A stretch of DNA of 64,000 nt from Candidatus Binataceae bacterium (GCA_035508495.1 DATJMX010000036.1:35931-99930); one strand, 5' to 3'. Shown: positions 53,911-63,304, counted from the first letter of the stretch. Program-made: numbers and translations. The notes: a model not told the origin generated them from the sequence alone.

Positions 53911-54225
53911 TCAGGCGTTCCGCGCTATCGCTGTAACATGCTCGCGGACAATGTCAGGCGGGCAGAGCCAGATGAAAATCTTGAACGCGACGAATGCCAC
54001 CAGCATCCAGTCGAGCTCGCCGACGATCGGGATCATATCGAGCTCCAGCGCCGGCGGCGTCAACAGCACCAGCAACGCCATCACGGGCACCAGCTTGGGC
54101 AGGATTCCCACCCGCGAATCGTTCATCAAGCGATAAAAGACCCGCGCAAACTGGGGCAGGTACATGAACAGCTTCCGCATCTGAAGCGGCCGCAAAAAGC
54201 CCAGGCTGAGTATCGAGCGAAACAT
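53911..54225 (-). CDS. DUF1232 (YkvA-like) small membrane protein
   Basis: 104-residue protein with the DUF1232 pattern: PKLVPVMALLVLLTPPALELDMIPIVGELDW, where the Pro-rich turn replaces the usual SPIDLIPD motif. There are two hydrophobic segments. Function unknown; the family is often a companion of envelope genes. ATG 54225 with AAGGGA upstream. It is followed six bases later by the UPF0182 gene. Confidence 0.82.
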   Translation of the reverse strand: MFRSILSLGFLRPLQMRKLFMYLPQFARVFYRLMNDSRVGILPKLVPVMALLVLLTPPALELDMIPIVGELDWMLVAFVAFKIFIWLCPPDIVREHVTAIARNA

Positions 54226-54306
54226 TTCTATCCCTTGGCGGCCCAATCGTAGCACACACGCGGCTGGAAGTTATCAGGCTTCATGCGGTGTCATCAGCTT
54301 CGCTTC

Positions 54307-54336
54307 TGGTACAATTTGGATTAAAGGAGTCGCCGC
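54307..54336 (+). promoter_or_regulatory. Extended -10 promoter candidate for the TPP enzyme gene
   Basis: TGGTACAAT (54307-54315) is an extended -10 element. No good -35 is seen 17 bases up. It is followed by AAAGGAG and the TTG start, giving a leader of only about 15-20 bases. Sequence-only call. Confidence 0.4.
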
Positions 54337-56031
54337 TTGAAGAAGCACATGCCGCTCGGTGAGTTCCTGGTCGCATACCTGCGCCGGATCGGTACCACCC
54401 ACGTATTCGGGATTCCAGGCGACCTGGCGCTGCGACTGTTTTTCGCGCTGGGCCGCAAACATGATCTCAATATAATCACGATGTCGCATGAGCCGGGCGT
54501 CGGCTTTGCCGCCGACGGCTATGCCCGCGCGACCGGCAGGATCGGCGTCGTCTGCGTCACCTACGGCGCCGGCGGCCATAACATGGTCAATCCCGTCGCC
54601 GGATCGTTCTCCGAGCGCGTCCCGCTCTTGATTTTCTCGGGCGGCCCCGGCGAGGAGGAGCGCAAGCTCGGCACTCTCATCCATCACCAGGCCCGCGAGA
54701 TCGATTCGCAGCTCCGCATCTACCAGGAGGTTACCTGCGCCTCGACGGTGCTCACCGATCCGCGCACCGCCGCGCAGGAGCTGCATCGCGTGGTTCGCAC
54801 GATTTGGGAGGAGCAGCGTCCCGGCTATGTCGAGATTCATCGCGATATGGTCGGTCGCGTGATCGAAGTGCCCGACGAGATAATCGAATGGGACGGGCGC
54901 CTGCATTTCCGCGAATCCGATTCGCGCAAGGTCGAAGAGGCGGCGCGCGAGACCGTCGCGATGTTCAACGCGAGCCGCAAGCCCGTGCTCATCGCGGGCA
55001 TCGAGATCCATCGCTACAAAGTGTCGGAGGAGCTGATCGAGCTCGCCGAGAAGATGGGCGCGCCGGTGTTCACGACCGTGCTCGGCAAGGGCGCCTTTCC
55101 GATGAACCATCCGCTCTACATGGGCGTGCATATCGGACCGATCAGCCCGCCCTCGATCGTCGCGCGGATGGATCAGGCGGACTTTGTACTCAACCTCGGA
55201 TGCCTCAAGACCGATATGAACTTCGGCAATCGCCCGCCGCGCGTCATCCAGTCACGCTCGGTGTGGGCCGTCGATCGCAAGGTCGACGTGAAGTTTCACA
55301 CCTACACCGACGTTGCGGTGCGCGATTTCGTGCGCGCGATGCTGAAAGAAAAGATTCGCCGTCACAAGGAGCGCGTGCAGTATGCCGACAATCTGCGCGA
55401 GGCCGCCGCGCGCAACGGCAAGCCGATCAAGGTCGGCCAGCTTCTCGCGACGGTGAATGAGTTCCTCGCGAGTCACACCGACTATCTCGTCGTCTCCGAG
55501 TCGGGCGATATGCTGTTCGGCGGACTCGATGTGCGCGTGCCGCATCGCAATGCCTACTTCGCGCAGGGCTTTTACGCCTCGATGGGATTTGCCGTCCCTG
55601 CTGCGATGGGCGCCCAGCTCGGCAGTGGATTGCGTCCGCTGATTCTGTGCGGCGATGGCGGCTTTCAAATGACCGGGCCCGAGATCTCGCAGGCGCCTGC
55701 GAAGGGCGCCAATCCGATCGTTATCCTGATCAACAATGGCGGATGGGGTATCTTCCGGCCCGTCGCCGAGCGCCGCGATCTGCTCGAGATCCCGCCCTGG
55801 CCATACGCACAACTGGCGCGCGATTGGGGTGGCGTGGGATTCGAGGCCACCAACGCCCAGGAGCTGCGCGACGCACTCGACATGGCGCATCAATCGAAGT
55901 CGTTCTCGATTATCGACGTTCACACCGAGCGCGACGATCTCTCGCCGATCACGCTCAAGTACATTCGCGCCGCGGCCAAACGCTCCGAGGCTCCCGCCGA
56001 GCGCGCGCATCGCACGGGTGCACGCCAATGA
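54337..56031 (+). CDS. TPP-dependent 2-oxo acid decarboxylase-like enzyme
   Basis: 564-residue TPP enzyme. The activating glutamate E52 is in MSHEPGVGFAADGYAR, AGSFSERVPLLIFSGGPG is the central loop, and the diphosphate-binding motif starts GDGGFQM near residue 439 and continues to INNGGWGIF. The pattern is closer to indolepyruvate/phenylpyruvate decarboxylases than to acetolactate synthase. TTG 54337 follows AAAGGAG; ATG 54349 is possible. Its stop overlaps the acyl-CoA ligase start (ATGA). The two enzymes may work in a 2-oxo acid to aldehyde to acyl-CoA route, needing an aldehyde dehydrogenase. Confidence 0.85.
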   Translation: MKKHMPLGEFLVAYLRRIGTTHVFGIPGDLALRLFFALGRKHDLNIITMSHEPGVGFAADGYARATGRIGVVCVTYGAGGHNMVNPVAGSFSERVPLLIFSGGPGEEERKLGTLIHHQAREIDSQLRIYQEVTCASTVLTDPRTAAQELHRVVRTIWEEQRPGYVEIHRDMVGRVIEVPDEIIEWDGRLHFRESDSRKVEEAARETVAMFNASRKPVLIAGIEIHRYKVSEELIELAEKMGAPVFTTVLGKGAFPMNHPLYMGVHIGPISPPSIVARMDQADFVLNLGCLKTDMNFGNRPPRVIQSRSVWAVDRKVDVKFHTYTDVAVRDFVRAMLKEKIRRHKERVQYADNLREAAARNGKPIKVGQLLATVNEFLASHTDYLVVSESGDMLFGGLDVRVPHRNAYFAQGFYASMGFAVPAAMGAQLGSGLRPLILCGDGGFQMTGPEISQAPAKGANPIVILINNGGWGIFRPVAERRDLLEIPPWPYAQLARDWGGVGFEATNAQELRDALDMAHQSKSFSIIDVHTERDDLSPITLKYIRAAAKRSEAPAERAHRTGARQ

Positions 56032-57650
56032 AGGAAGCGCTGGAGAAATACCACCACGCGCGTGCGGCCTTCCGATGGAACACGCCGGAGTATTTCAACT
56101 TTGGCACCACTGTCGATCATTTCGCTGGTGATCCGAATCGCGTCGCGCTCTTGTGGGAAGATCAGGACGGCCGCCGCGCGCGGCTGACATTCGCCGACCT
56201 GCGCCAGCAATCAAACCGTATCGCCAACGTACTGCATACGATGGGCATTCGGCGCGGCGATCCGGTTTTGCTCGTGCTGCCGCGAATCACGCTGTGGCAG
56301 GCGGCATACGTCGGCGCGCTCAAGCTCGGCGCGCTCGTCATCCCCTGCACTTCGATGCTGCGCGAGAAGGACCTAATCTATCGCGCCAATCATTCCGGCG
56401 CCCGCGCGATCGTCGCCACCACCGAGCACACCACGATGATCGCCGACCTGAAAAAGGAGTGCCCGGCGCTCGAGCATTACCTGCTCGCCGGCAGCAATCG
56501 CACCGGATGGACCGGGCTGCCCGAAGCGATGCAATCGGCGTCGGCCGAGTATCGCCCCGCGCATACGAAGTCGTCCGATCCCGCGATCTGTTATTACACG
56601 TCCGGTACCACTCGCGAGCCGAAAGCTGTCCTGCACAGTCACGCGTACACCTGGAGTCATCGCCACACCGGCCTTGACTGGATCGGCCTCCAGGACGGCG
56701 ACCGGCATTGGACGACTTCCGACACCGGATGGGCCAAGGCGGCGTATGGCGTCCTCTTCGGCCCGTGGATGAACGGCGTCACGACCTTCATGTACAACGG
56801 GCGTTTCGAGCCGCGCCGCGAGCTCGAGCTGATCGAGCGCTACGGCATCACCTCCTTCTGCGCGCCGCCGACTGAGTATCGGATGCTGATCAAGGAGGAC
56901 CTCGGCAAGTACAAATTTCCGGACCTGCGGCATTGCGTCGGCGCCGGCGAGCCGCTCAATCCCGAGGCGATCGAAGTATGGCGCGAGCGCACCGGCCATA
57001 CGATTCGCGACGGCTACGGCCAGACCGAGACGATCATCCTGGCCGCGAATATGCCGGGGATCGAAATCAAAACCGGTTCGATGGGCCTGCCCTTCCCCGG
57101 TCACGACGTCCACGTGATCAACGACAAGCTCGAAGAATGCGCCGTCGATGAAATCGGCGAGATCGCGGTGCGCGTCACGCCGCATCGCCCGCCCTCGCTG
57201 TTCCTCGAATACTGGAAGAACAGGGAAGAAACCGAAAACGTGTTCCGCGGCAATTGGTATCTCACCGGCGACCAGGCGACGCGCGACGCCGACGGCTACT
57301 TATGGTTCGTCGGGCGCGCCGATGATGTGATCATCTCGGCCGGCTATCGTATCGGTCCGTTCGAAGTCGAAAGCGCGCTGCTCGAGCATCCCGCCGTGGT
57401 GGAATCGGCGGTGGTCGCCAGCCCCGACGCCGAGCGCGGCTCGATCGTGAAAGCCTTCGTGAAACTGCGGCCAGGAGTGGCGGGAAGTGAACCGCTAGTC
57501 ATCGAGCTGCAGGAGCATTGCAAGCGAATCACCGCGCCCTACAAATACCCGCGCGAAATCGAATTCATGAACGAGCTGCCGAAAACGGTAAGCGGCAAAA
57601 TCCGCCGCGTCGATCTCAGAAAGCGCGAAGAATCCCGCAAGCCTGGTTGA
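56028..57650 (+). CDS. Medium-chain (MACS/ACSM)-type acyl-CoA synthetase
   Basis: 540-residue AMP-forming ligase. The P-loop YYTSGTTREPKAVLHSH, TTSDTGWAKAAYG, DGYGQTET and the C-terminal YPREIEFMNELPKTVSGKI with the adenylating lysine are present. TSDTGWAK and FCAPPTEYRMLI match the MACS/ACSM and benzoate-CoA ligase group. ATG 56028 overlaps the previous stop. It probably activates aromatic or medium-chain acids made in the same pathway; exact acid unknown. Confidence 0.9.
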   Translation: MKEALEKYHHARAAFRWNTPEYFNFGTTVDHFAGDPNRVALLWEDQDGRRARLTFADLRQQSNRIANVLHTMGIRRGDPVLLVLPRITLWQAAYVGALKLGALVIPCTSMLREKDLIYRANHSGARAIVATTEHTTMIADLKKECPALEHYLLAGSNRTGWTGLPEAMQSASAEYRPAHTKSSDPAICYYTSGTTREPKAVLHSHAYTWSHRHTGLDWIGLQDGDRHWTTSDTGWAKAAYGVLFGPWMNGVTTFMYNGRFEPRRELELIERYGITSFCAPPTEYRMLIKEDLGKYKFPDLRHCVGAGEPLNPEAIEVWRERTGHTIRDGYGQTETIILAANMPGIEIKTGSMGLPFPGHDVHVINDKLEECAVDEIGEIAVRVTPHRPPSLFLEYWKNREETENVFRGNWYLTGDQATRDADGYLWFVGRADDVIISAGYRIGPFEVESALLEHPAVVESAVVASPDAERGSIVKAFVKLRPGVAGSEPLVIELQEHCKRITAPYKYPREIEFMNELPKTVSGKIRRVDLRKREESRKPG

Positions 57651-57663
57651 GCGACGCCGTAAT

Positions 57664-58059
57664 TTACGGCTCTGCCAGGTATGCGCGCAGCCGCAGCACG
57701 CGACAGTTGCCGAACTTCCTGAGCGCCAGCATCGCATGGTCGCCAGTTACGATTGCGTCGGCAATGCCGGCCTGCGCGCATTCGAGAATTCGATCGTCTG
57801 GATCATCTTTGAGAATATTGATTCGCCCACCCGGTTCGACGGTTTCGCCAAGCTCCGCCAGTGACACGGCAAGTCGCGATAGTTGCTCGGCGTCGCGAGC
57901 GAATTCCCGCGCCGGCACCCTTAACAGTTCATCGATAATAGGCCGGGAGATCAGCAGCACATCGCGCCCCTCAGTGACGCGTTCCAAGGCGCGCAAAGCG
58001 TGCCCACCAGGAAATATCAACGCCGAGACCAGAATGTTCGGGGCAAAGACGACTCTCAA
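57664..58059 (-). CDS. PIN-domain protein with altered catalytic Asp
   Basis: 131-residue PIN-domain protein of the PilT-like toxin group. IDELLRV, the DDPDDRILECAQ segment and TGDHAML keep three acidic positions. The first strand, normally VVLDTNVLVSA, reads VVFAPNILVSA, so the first metal-binding Asp is Ala. Activity as a metal-dependent RNase is doubtful. The start is TTG 58059. No antitoxin-like frame was found in the 247-base gap upstream, which holds nothing else recognised. It could be a decayed toxin or a domain with another role. Confidence 0.75.
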   Translation of the reverse strand: MRVVFAPNILVSALIFPGGHALRALERVTEGRDVLLISRPIIDELLRVPAREFARDAEQLSRLAVSLAELGETVEPGGRINILKDDPDDRILECAQAGIADAIVTGDHAMLALRKFGNCRVLRLRAYLAEP

Positions 58060-58305
58060 TCGCGCAAATCCGCGCCACCGGCTGCCGCGGATACGCCGCG
58101 GCCGTGTCCCGTGAATGAAAGTTCCAAGGCGCGCGCAGCCGGTTTTCGGCGGCTAGATTTTTCCGCGGTTCGGCTTTTGATCGCGCCTGGCCTTGTAATC
58201 CGGATGCTTTTCGTTGGCGCGATTCCTGCTTCCCCTGGATGAACGAGCCTCCTCGTTTTGTCGTCTAACTATCAGGCTCGCCGCGAAATACCCGGAGCAC
58301 TCTCT

Positions 58306-58722
58306 ATGCGAACAATCAGCAACACCTGGCAGGAAGATGCGATTCTTTGGCTGCACCATCGCGCCGGCGAAGTCTCGGCGCTTACCGCCGAGGACGAGCC
58401 CGGCAAGCCCGCGCTCAAGGCCTGCGCGCGGATGCTGGACCTCGTGCGCCGTCATATTCCGGCCGCCGATGCGCCGATCGACATCGACGTGACCCCCGAC
58501 CACGGCATCGAGCTCGAATGGATCGGCGAAGGCAAGGGCCTGCGCCTCTGCGTGCTCGCCGACGGCGCGATCGAAGTCACCAAACTCGTTGAAGGAATTA
58601 CTGTCAACGAGTTTTCTCTCGATCATCCCGACTGGCGCCTCGGCCAGGCCTTTGCGTGGTACGAGAATCCCGACGAAAACGATCTGCGCGGCCTGCGATT
58701 TCCCGGCGCACTCGCCAGATAA
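58306..58722 (+). CDS. Conserved-looking hypothetical protein
   Basis: 138-residue acidic soluble protein (opens MRTISNTWQEDAILWLHHR, ends LRGLRFPGALAR). There is no membrane segment or recognised motif. The middle IDIDVTPDHGIELEWIGEGK looks like a beta-sheet region. ATG 58306 has CGGAG upstream. The base periodicity is consistent with coding and the gene stands alone 137 bases before ptsP. No function proposed. Confidence 0.6.
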   Translation: MRTISNTWQEDAILWLHHRAGEVSALTAEDEPGKPALKACARMLDLVRRHIPAADAPIDIDVTPDHGIELEWIGEGKGLRLCVLADGAIEVTKLVEGITVNEFSLDHPDWRLGQAFAWYENPDENDLRGLRFPGALAR

Positions 58723-58859
58723 TCGGACTCCGCAGTCCAAATCTCCCCTTCGCTCGGTTTGCCCGGCCTGACCCGCGCTCGCGCGGCCTTCAACTTCAGG
58801 TAGTTGTTCCGCCGTATGCGCGTGCGATAAGCTGCTCCGGCCCGCTACAGACGCACATT

Positions 58860-61238
58860 ATGGCATCCAACAAGGACCGGCTTGCTCTCCTGGAGCACCT
58901 ATCCTCGATCGGCGGCGAGCATTCGGACGACCTTCGCGACACCCTCGATCGCGTGGTGGCCGCAATTGCAGCCGGCATGGAGGCCGAGGTCTGCTCGCTT
59001 TACCTCTTCGATCCGCAGCGCGAGCGCGTCGTGCTGCGCGCCACCGTCGGTCTCGATCGCGAATCCGTCGGCCGCGTCTCGATGAAGCTCAAGGAGGGCC
59101 TGGTCGGCTTGGTGCTCGAGAACGAAGAGGCGCTCTGCGTTCCCGACGCGATCAGCCATCCGCGTTATAAGTATTTTCCCGAGACCGGCGAGGAGCGCTA
59201 TCACACCTTCCTCGGCGTGCCGCTTTTCGATGGCCGGCATAAGCCGCTCGGCGTGCTGGTCACCCAGACCCTGGAGCGGCGCAAGTTCACCAAGGGCGAA
59301 ATCCGTCTGCTCGCCACCGCCGCCAACCAGGTCGCACAAATCCTGCGCCACTTCCGCCTGCGCGAGACCCTCGCCACGCGCGAAAAGGAGCGCGAGGAAT
59401 ATCGGCGCCGGATGATCGAGGCGAACCGCCAGCTCAAGGACTACGAAAAGGTCGGCGGCACCGCGCGCGTCGCTGCCCCCGTCAAGGTGCGGCGCCCGCG
59501 CCTGGTCGGCCTCGCCGCCTCGCCCGGATTCGCCCAGGGCGCCGCGCACGTCGTCGGCACCTTCCTCAGCACCATTGATCGCAATCAGCGCTCACGCGAC
59601 GCCAAGGTCGAACTCAAACGCCTCGACGATGCGATCGGCCGCTCCAGGAGCGAGCTCGCCGCGCTCAAGGCCCGGATGGCGCCGCTGATGCCCGAGGGCG
59701 AGCTGCGCATCTTCGACGGCCATAGCCTGATTCTCGAGGACGAAGAATTCGTCGGCCGTATCCGCCAGGCGGTGCAGGACGGATGGGCGGCCGAGAGCGC
59801 GCTCTTCCGCGTGATCGATGAGCTGAGCGCCTCGATGCTCGCGGTTGCGGACAGCTATTTGCGCGAGCGCGCCACCGATTTTCGCGACGTCGGTCATCGC
59901 GTGCTGCGCCATCTGCGCCAGGACGACAACAAGAGTTCCGCGTTCAGCAAGCCGACAGTGCTCGTCGCCGAGGAGCTGACGCTTTCGCAGCTCACGCTCG
60001 TTTCGCATGAGCGGCTGGCGGGAATCGCCCTGCAATCGGGCGGCGTCACCTCGCATGCTGCCATTCTGGCCCGCGCCTTTGAGATTCCGACCGTGGTCGG
60101 CGTCGAGCATCTGATGGAATCGGTGGTCGAGGGTGACCATCTCGTCCTCGACGGCAACTCGGGCGTGGTGTACGTCAATCCCGGTCCCGAGATCGAGCGC
60201 GATTACACCAACCTCGCGCGCCGCTATGAGGCCTTTAAAAAAGACCTGCTCGCCGACGATGACAAACCCGCCGCCACGCGCGACGGCCACAAGATCATGC
60301 TGCTCGCCAATATCGCGCTGCAGGCCGATATCGCGCTGGCGCTGCGCTACGGCGCCCAGGGCATCGGTCTCTTGCGCTCGGAGTTTTCATTCCTCACCTA
60401 CGAGGATTTCCCCGACGAGAATCAGCAGTACAAGTTGTACACCCAGATGTTCGAGGCGGTCGGCAAGCGCCCGATCACGATTCGCACCCTCGATATCGGC
60501 GCCGACAAGTATCCGCCCTACCTGCGCGTCCCGCGCGAGGAAAATCCCTTCCTCGGATGGCGCTCGATTCGGATCTCGCTCGAGATGTCGGGCCTGTTCA
60601 AGGTTCAGCTCCGTGCGATCCTGCGCGCCGCGGCGCGTTACAACGTGCGCCTGCTGTTCCCGATGATCTCCAGCCTCGAGGAGCTGCGCCGCGCCAAGGA
60701 AATACTCGAAGAGGCGCGCGCCGAGCTGTTCAAGGAAGGCCTCGAGCACAATCCCGATATCGAAGTCGGGATCATGGTCGAAGTGCCGTCCGCGGTATGG
60801 CTCGCGCCGCGCCTGGCGCGTGAGGTCGACTTCTTTTCGATCGGCACCAACGATCTGATCCAGTATCTGCTCGCCGCCGATCGCAATAATCCCAAAGTCG
60901 CCCATCTTTACGAGGCGCTCCATCCGGCGGTGATCTCCGCGATCTCCGAGGTCGTCAATGTCGCCCGTGGAACCGACAAGGAAGTATGCATCTGCGGCGA
61001 GATGGCATCGGATCCCCTCGCGACGCTACTATTGATTGGGATGGGGCTCGATGAACTGAGCTTGAGCCCGCTTTTTATCCCCGTGGTCCGCAAGATCGTG
61101 CGCGAGGTCGACTATCAGACCGCGCGCCTGGTCGCCCGCGAAACGCTTCAGATGGCGAGCGTACAAGAGATCAAGGGTTACCTCGTCGAAAGGTATCGCG
61201 ATTTGGGTCTGATCAACCTTGTTGAAATGTATCGGTAA
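58860..61238 (+). CDS. ptsP: Phosphoenolpyruvate-protein phosphotransferase PtsP (nitrogen PTS enzyme I)
   Basis: 792-residue protein: a GAF domain at about 20-170 (RVVAAIAAGMEAEVCSLYLF), a linker with coiled coil (ATREKEREEYRRR), and enzyme I. The phosphorylated histidine is H399 in GGVTSHAAILA; the PEP-binding part has LLRSEFSFLTYEDFP, RTLDIGADKYPPYL, and FFSIGTNDLIQYLLAADR. PtsP starts a nitrogen-related phosphorelay to NPr and EIIA-Ntr, neither present here. ATG 58860 opens the domain similarity; no clear ribosome site is seen. Confidence 0.93.
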   Translation: MASNKDRLALLEHLSSIGGEHSDDLRDTLDRVVAAIAAGMEAEVCSLYLFDPQRERVVLRATVGLDRESVGRVSMKLKEGLVGLVLENEEALCVPDAISHPRYKYFPETGEERYHTFLGVPLFDGRHKPLGVLVTQTLERRKFTKGEIRLLATAANQVAQILRHFRLRETLATREKEREEYRRRMIEANRQLKDYEKVGGTARVAAPVKVRRPRLVGLAASPGFAQGAAHVVGTFLSTIDRNQRSRDAKVELKRLDDAIGRSRSELAALKARMAPLMPEGELRIFDGHSLILEDEEFVGRIRQAVQDGWAAESALFRVIDELSASMLAVADSYLRERATDFRDVGHRVLRHLRQDDNKSSAFSKPTVLVAEELTLSQLTLVSHERLAGIALQSGGVTSHAAILARAFEIPTVVGVEHLMESVVEGDHLVLDGNSGVVYVNPGPEIERDYTNLARRYEAFKKDLLADDDKPAATRDGHKIMLLANIALQADIALALRYGAQGIGLLRSEFSFLTYEDFPDENQQYKLYTQMFEAVGKRPITIRTLDIGADKYPPYLRVPREENPFLGWRSIRISLEMSGLFKVQLRAILRAAARYNVRLLFPMISSLEELRRAKEILEEARAELFKEGLEHNPDIEVGIMVEVPSAVWLAPRLAREVDFFSIGTNDLIQYLLAADRNNPKVAHLYEALHPAVISAISEVVNVARGTDKEVCICGEMASDPLATLLLIGMGLDELSLSPLFIPVVRKIVREVDYQTARLVARETLQMASVQEIKGYLVERYRDLGLINLVEMYR

Positions 61239-61278
61239 GCGGAAATTCCCTTTGATTACCGCCAATTTTTTTTCTTGT

Positions 61279-61347
61279 CCGATCGGTCAGAATGAAAAGC
61301 TAAATCTTGACTTTACCAGTCGGGATTAGTTTACTCTGACCGAGCGG
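61279..61347 (+). promoter_or_regulatory. Promoter flanked by two TetR-like operator dyads
   Basis: Two related dyads, CCGATCGGTCAGA (61279-61291) and TCTGACCGAGCGG (61335-61347), are inverted to each other with one mismatch; each holds an ACCG/CGGT-like core. Between them is TTGACT (61307-61312), 17 bases, then TTTACT (61330-61335), a fair sigma70 promoter; the second dyad overlaps its -10. The layout fits repression of the radical SAM gene by a TetR-type protein not encoded here. Confidence 0.5.
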
Positions 61348-61405
61348 TTAGAAGTGCCGCGCCGATCAATCCATTGGGGTGTGATGGGCCAGGAGTGGGA
61401 CGTTA

Positions 61406-63277
61406 ATGGTATTACTTGTTTGCCTCGCAATCCTCAGCGTCGTAATCGGCGTCGCCGCAATCGTGCTCTATCGCTTGATAGGTACCGATCGTTATGGCGG
61501 CGACCGACCCGTCAATGCCCTCCAATTGACCGCCAGCGAAGCCGCGATGCGCGGCGCGGTGCGCAAGCCTGAGCCTTGCCGCACGGTCAGAATCTACTTC
61601 ATCAAGCCCTCCCGCTACGACGAAGAGGGCTACGTTCAGTACTTCCGCTACGGCGTTCAGCCGAACAATACCCTCACTGTTCTGGCCGCGCTCAACGACG
61701 CATTCAACAAGCGCTACACCCAGGAGCGCAATGTCTACCTTGAAACGATCATCTGGGACGAGATCTGCGACGGCGCCGTCAGCGCCGATTCCATCAAGGC
61801 GATCGTCGAAAAGGCGCACGAAGACGGCGTCGAGCTTCTCATCGGCCTGGCCGGCGTGCAGTCCAATCAGTACCCGCGTGGCCGTGACCTTGGCCTCCAG
61901 TTCGTCAAGCTCGGCGTGCCCACCATGATGGGCGGGTTCCACGTCAGCGGCTATCCCGAATCCTGCAAGTTTCTCAACGAATGCGGCATCACGACCGTCG
62001 TCGGCGAAGCGGAAAATATCTGGGAGAGCGTCGTCGAGGATTTCCTTGCCGGCGAGCTCAAGCTGAATTATTCGGTGACCCAGGGAATCCGCGCCAAGAC
62101 CGGCAAGGACGATATCATCGTCCCGCTCATCACCGAGTCGCTCCTGCCCTCGCTCGACGATCGCTACCTGTCGCGCTTTTTCAATATCTCGATGACGACG
62201 CTCGATACCTCGCGCGGATGCCCCTTCACCTGCTCGTATTGCAGCGTGAAAAACGTCATGGGCCGCACGATGCGCTCGCGCGAGCCCGATCGCGTGGTGC
62301 AGTGGGTCCGCGATGCGATCCAGAATCACGGCATCGACACTCTGTTCCTCGTCGATGACGACTTCTTCCGCTCGCCGCGATGGGAGGAAATTCTCATCGG
62401 CCTCGGCGAAGTGAAGAAGGAATATCCCAAGCTGTCCTTCATGATGCAGGTCGACGTCGATGCGTCCTGTTACGCGAATATCGCAGACGGCGAGACCGAA
62501 ACCGCCAAGCATCGGCGCAGCCGCCGCTTCACCGAGCTCGCCGCGGCGGCGGGATGCTACCAGGCCTTCGTCGGCATCGAGTCGCTCAATCCCGACAACC
62601 TCAACTTCGCGACCAAGTATCAGAACACCGACGATCGCCAGCACAAGCTGAAGCTCGAAGCCGCCCGCGCGGCCGTGATCAACAAGTACCGGCGCGTGGT
62701 CGATAACTGGCACAAGGTCGGCATCGCCGTGCACGCCGGCTACATGCTGGGCTTCCCCTTCGACGGTCCCGACTGCGGACGCGTGGCGGCCGACACGCTC
62801 AAGAAAATCGGCTTCGATATCGTGTCGTTCTTTATCATGACTCCCCTGCCCGGCACCGAGGACCAGGTGCGCTGCGCCAAGGAAGGACTGATCGCCGACT
62901 GGGACTTCAACAATCTCGATTCGCAGCACGTGACGCTCAAGCACGACTTGCTCGACAAGCACAGTTGGATGGAAGCCTATCGCGAGGCCTTCACCCGCTT
63001 CTATTCATTCCCGCGGATGATCAAGAACGTGCTCACGGTATGCGGCGGCAAGGGCCTCAGCCTCGAATCGCGCAGGGCGATCGCGGTCCAGTTCGTGTAC
63101 TACTTCTTCAGTTACCGCCAAGGCCGGCATCCGATGGTCGGCGGTATCTGGCCGATCAAGCGCCGCGACATCCGCCGCATGGTGGTGTCGGACGAAGAAG
63201 CGCGCCGCTACTACCTCGGCCGAATCGGCGCAATCCTCCGCGGCGACGGCAACGACTTCGCCGCCGCCCCCGCTTAA
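61406..63277 (+). CDS. Membrane-anchored B12-binding radical SAM enzyme
   Basis: 623-residue protein. Residues 2-25 (VLLVCLAILSVVIGVAAIVLY) are a single membrane anchor. Residues about 60-215 resemble a B12-binding Rossmann domain (LIGLAGVQSNQYPRG, MMGGFHVSGYPE). The radical SAM cluster C272, C276, C279 is in RGCPFTCSYCSVKN, followed by LFLVDDDFFRSP and GIESLNPDNL. Similar domain orders occur in B12-radical SAM methylases of lipids such as hopanoids and in enzymes with unknown targets; none can be chosen. ATG 61406 has AGGAG upstream. A strong terminator follows. Confidence 0.85.
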   Translation: MVLLVCLAILSVVIGVAAIVLYRLIGTDRYGGDRPVNALQLTASEAAMRGAVRKPEPCRTVRIYFIKPSRYDEEGYVQYFRYGVQPNNTLTVLAALNDAFNKRYTQERNVYLETIIWDEICDGAVSADSIKAIVEKAHEDGVELLIGLAGVQSNQYPRGRDLGLQFVKLGVPTMMGGFHVSGYPESCKFLNECGITTVVGEAENIWESVVEDFLAGELKLNYSVTQGIRAKTGKDDIIVPLITESLLPSLDDRYLSRFFNISMTTLDTSRGCPFTCSYCSVKNVMGRTMRSREPDRVVQWVRDAIQNHGIDTLFLVDDDFFRSPRWEEILIGLGEVKKEYPKLSFMMQVDVDASCYANIADGETETAKHRRSRRFTELAAAAGCYQAFVGIESLNPDNLNFATKYQNTDDRQHKLKLEAARAAVINKYRRVVDNWHKVGIAVHAGYMLGFPFDGPDCGRVAADTLKKIGFDIVSFFIMTPLPGTEDQVRCAKEGLIADWDFNNLDSQHVTLKHDLLDKHSWMEAYREAFTRFYSFPRMIKNVLTVCGGKGLSLESRRAIAVQFVYYFFSYRQGRHPMVGGIWPIKRRDIRRMVVSDEEARRYYLGRIGAILRGDGNDFAAAPA

Positions 63278-63304
63278 GCGGACTGTCACATCGAAACGCG
63301 AAAG

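Noticed and set aside
57664..58059. Functional toxin-antitoxin module
   Set aside because: One conserved acidic residue is missing and no antitoxin is present, so it is reported only as an orphan PIN protein.
58060..58305. Search for an antitoxin gene upstream of the PIN protein
   Set aside because: No frame with a start, ribosome site and antitoxin-like composition was found on the minus strand; the long minus frame there is a shadow of the hypothetical gene.
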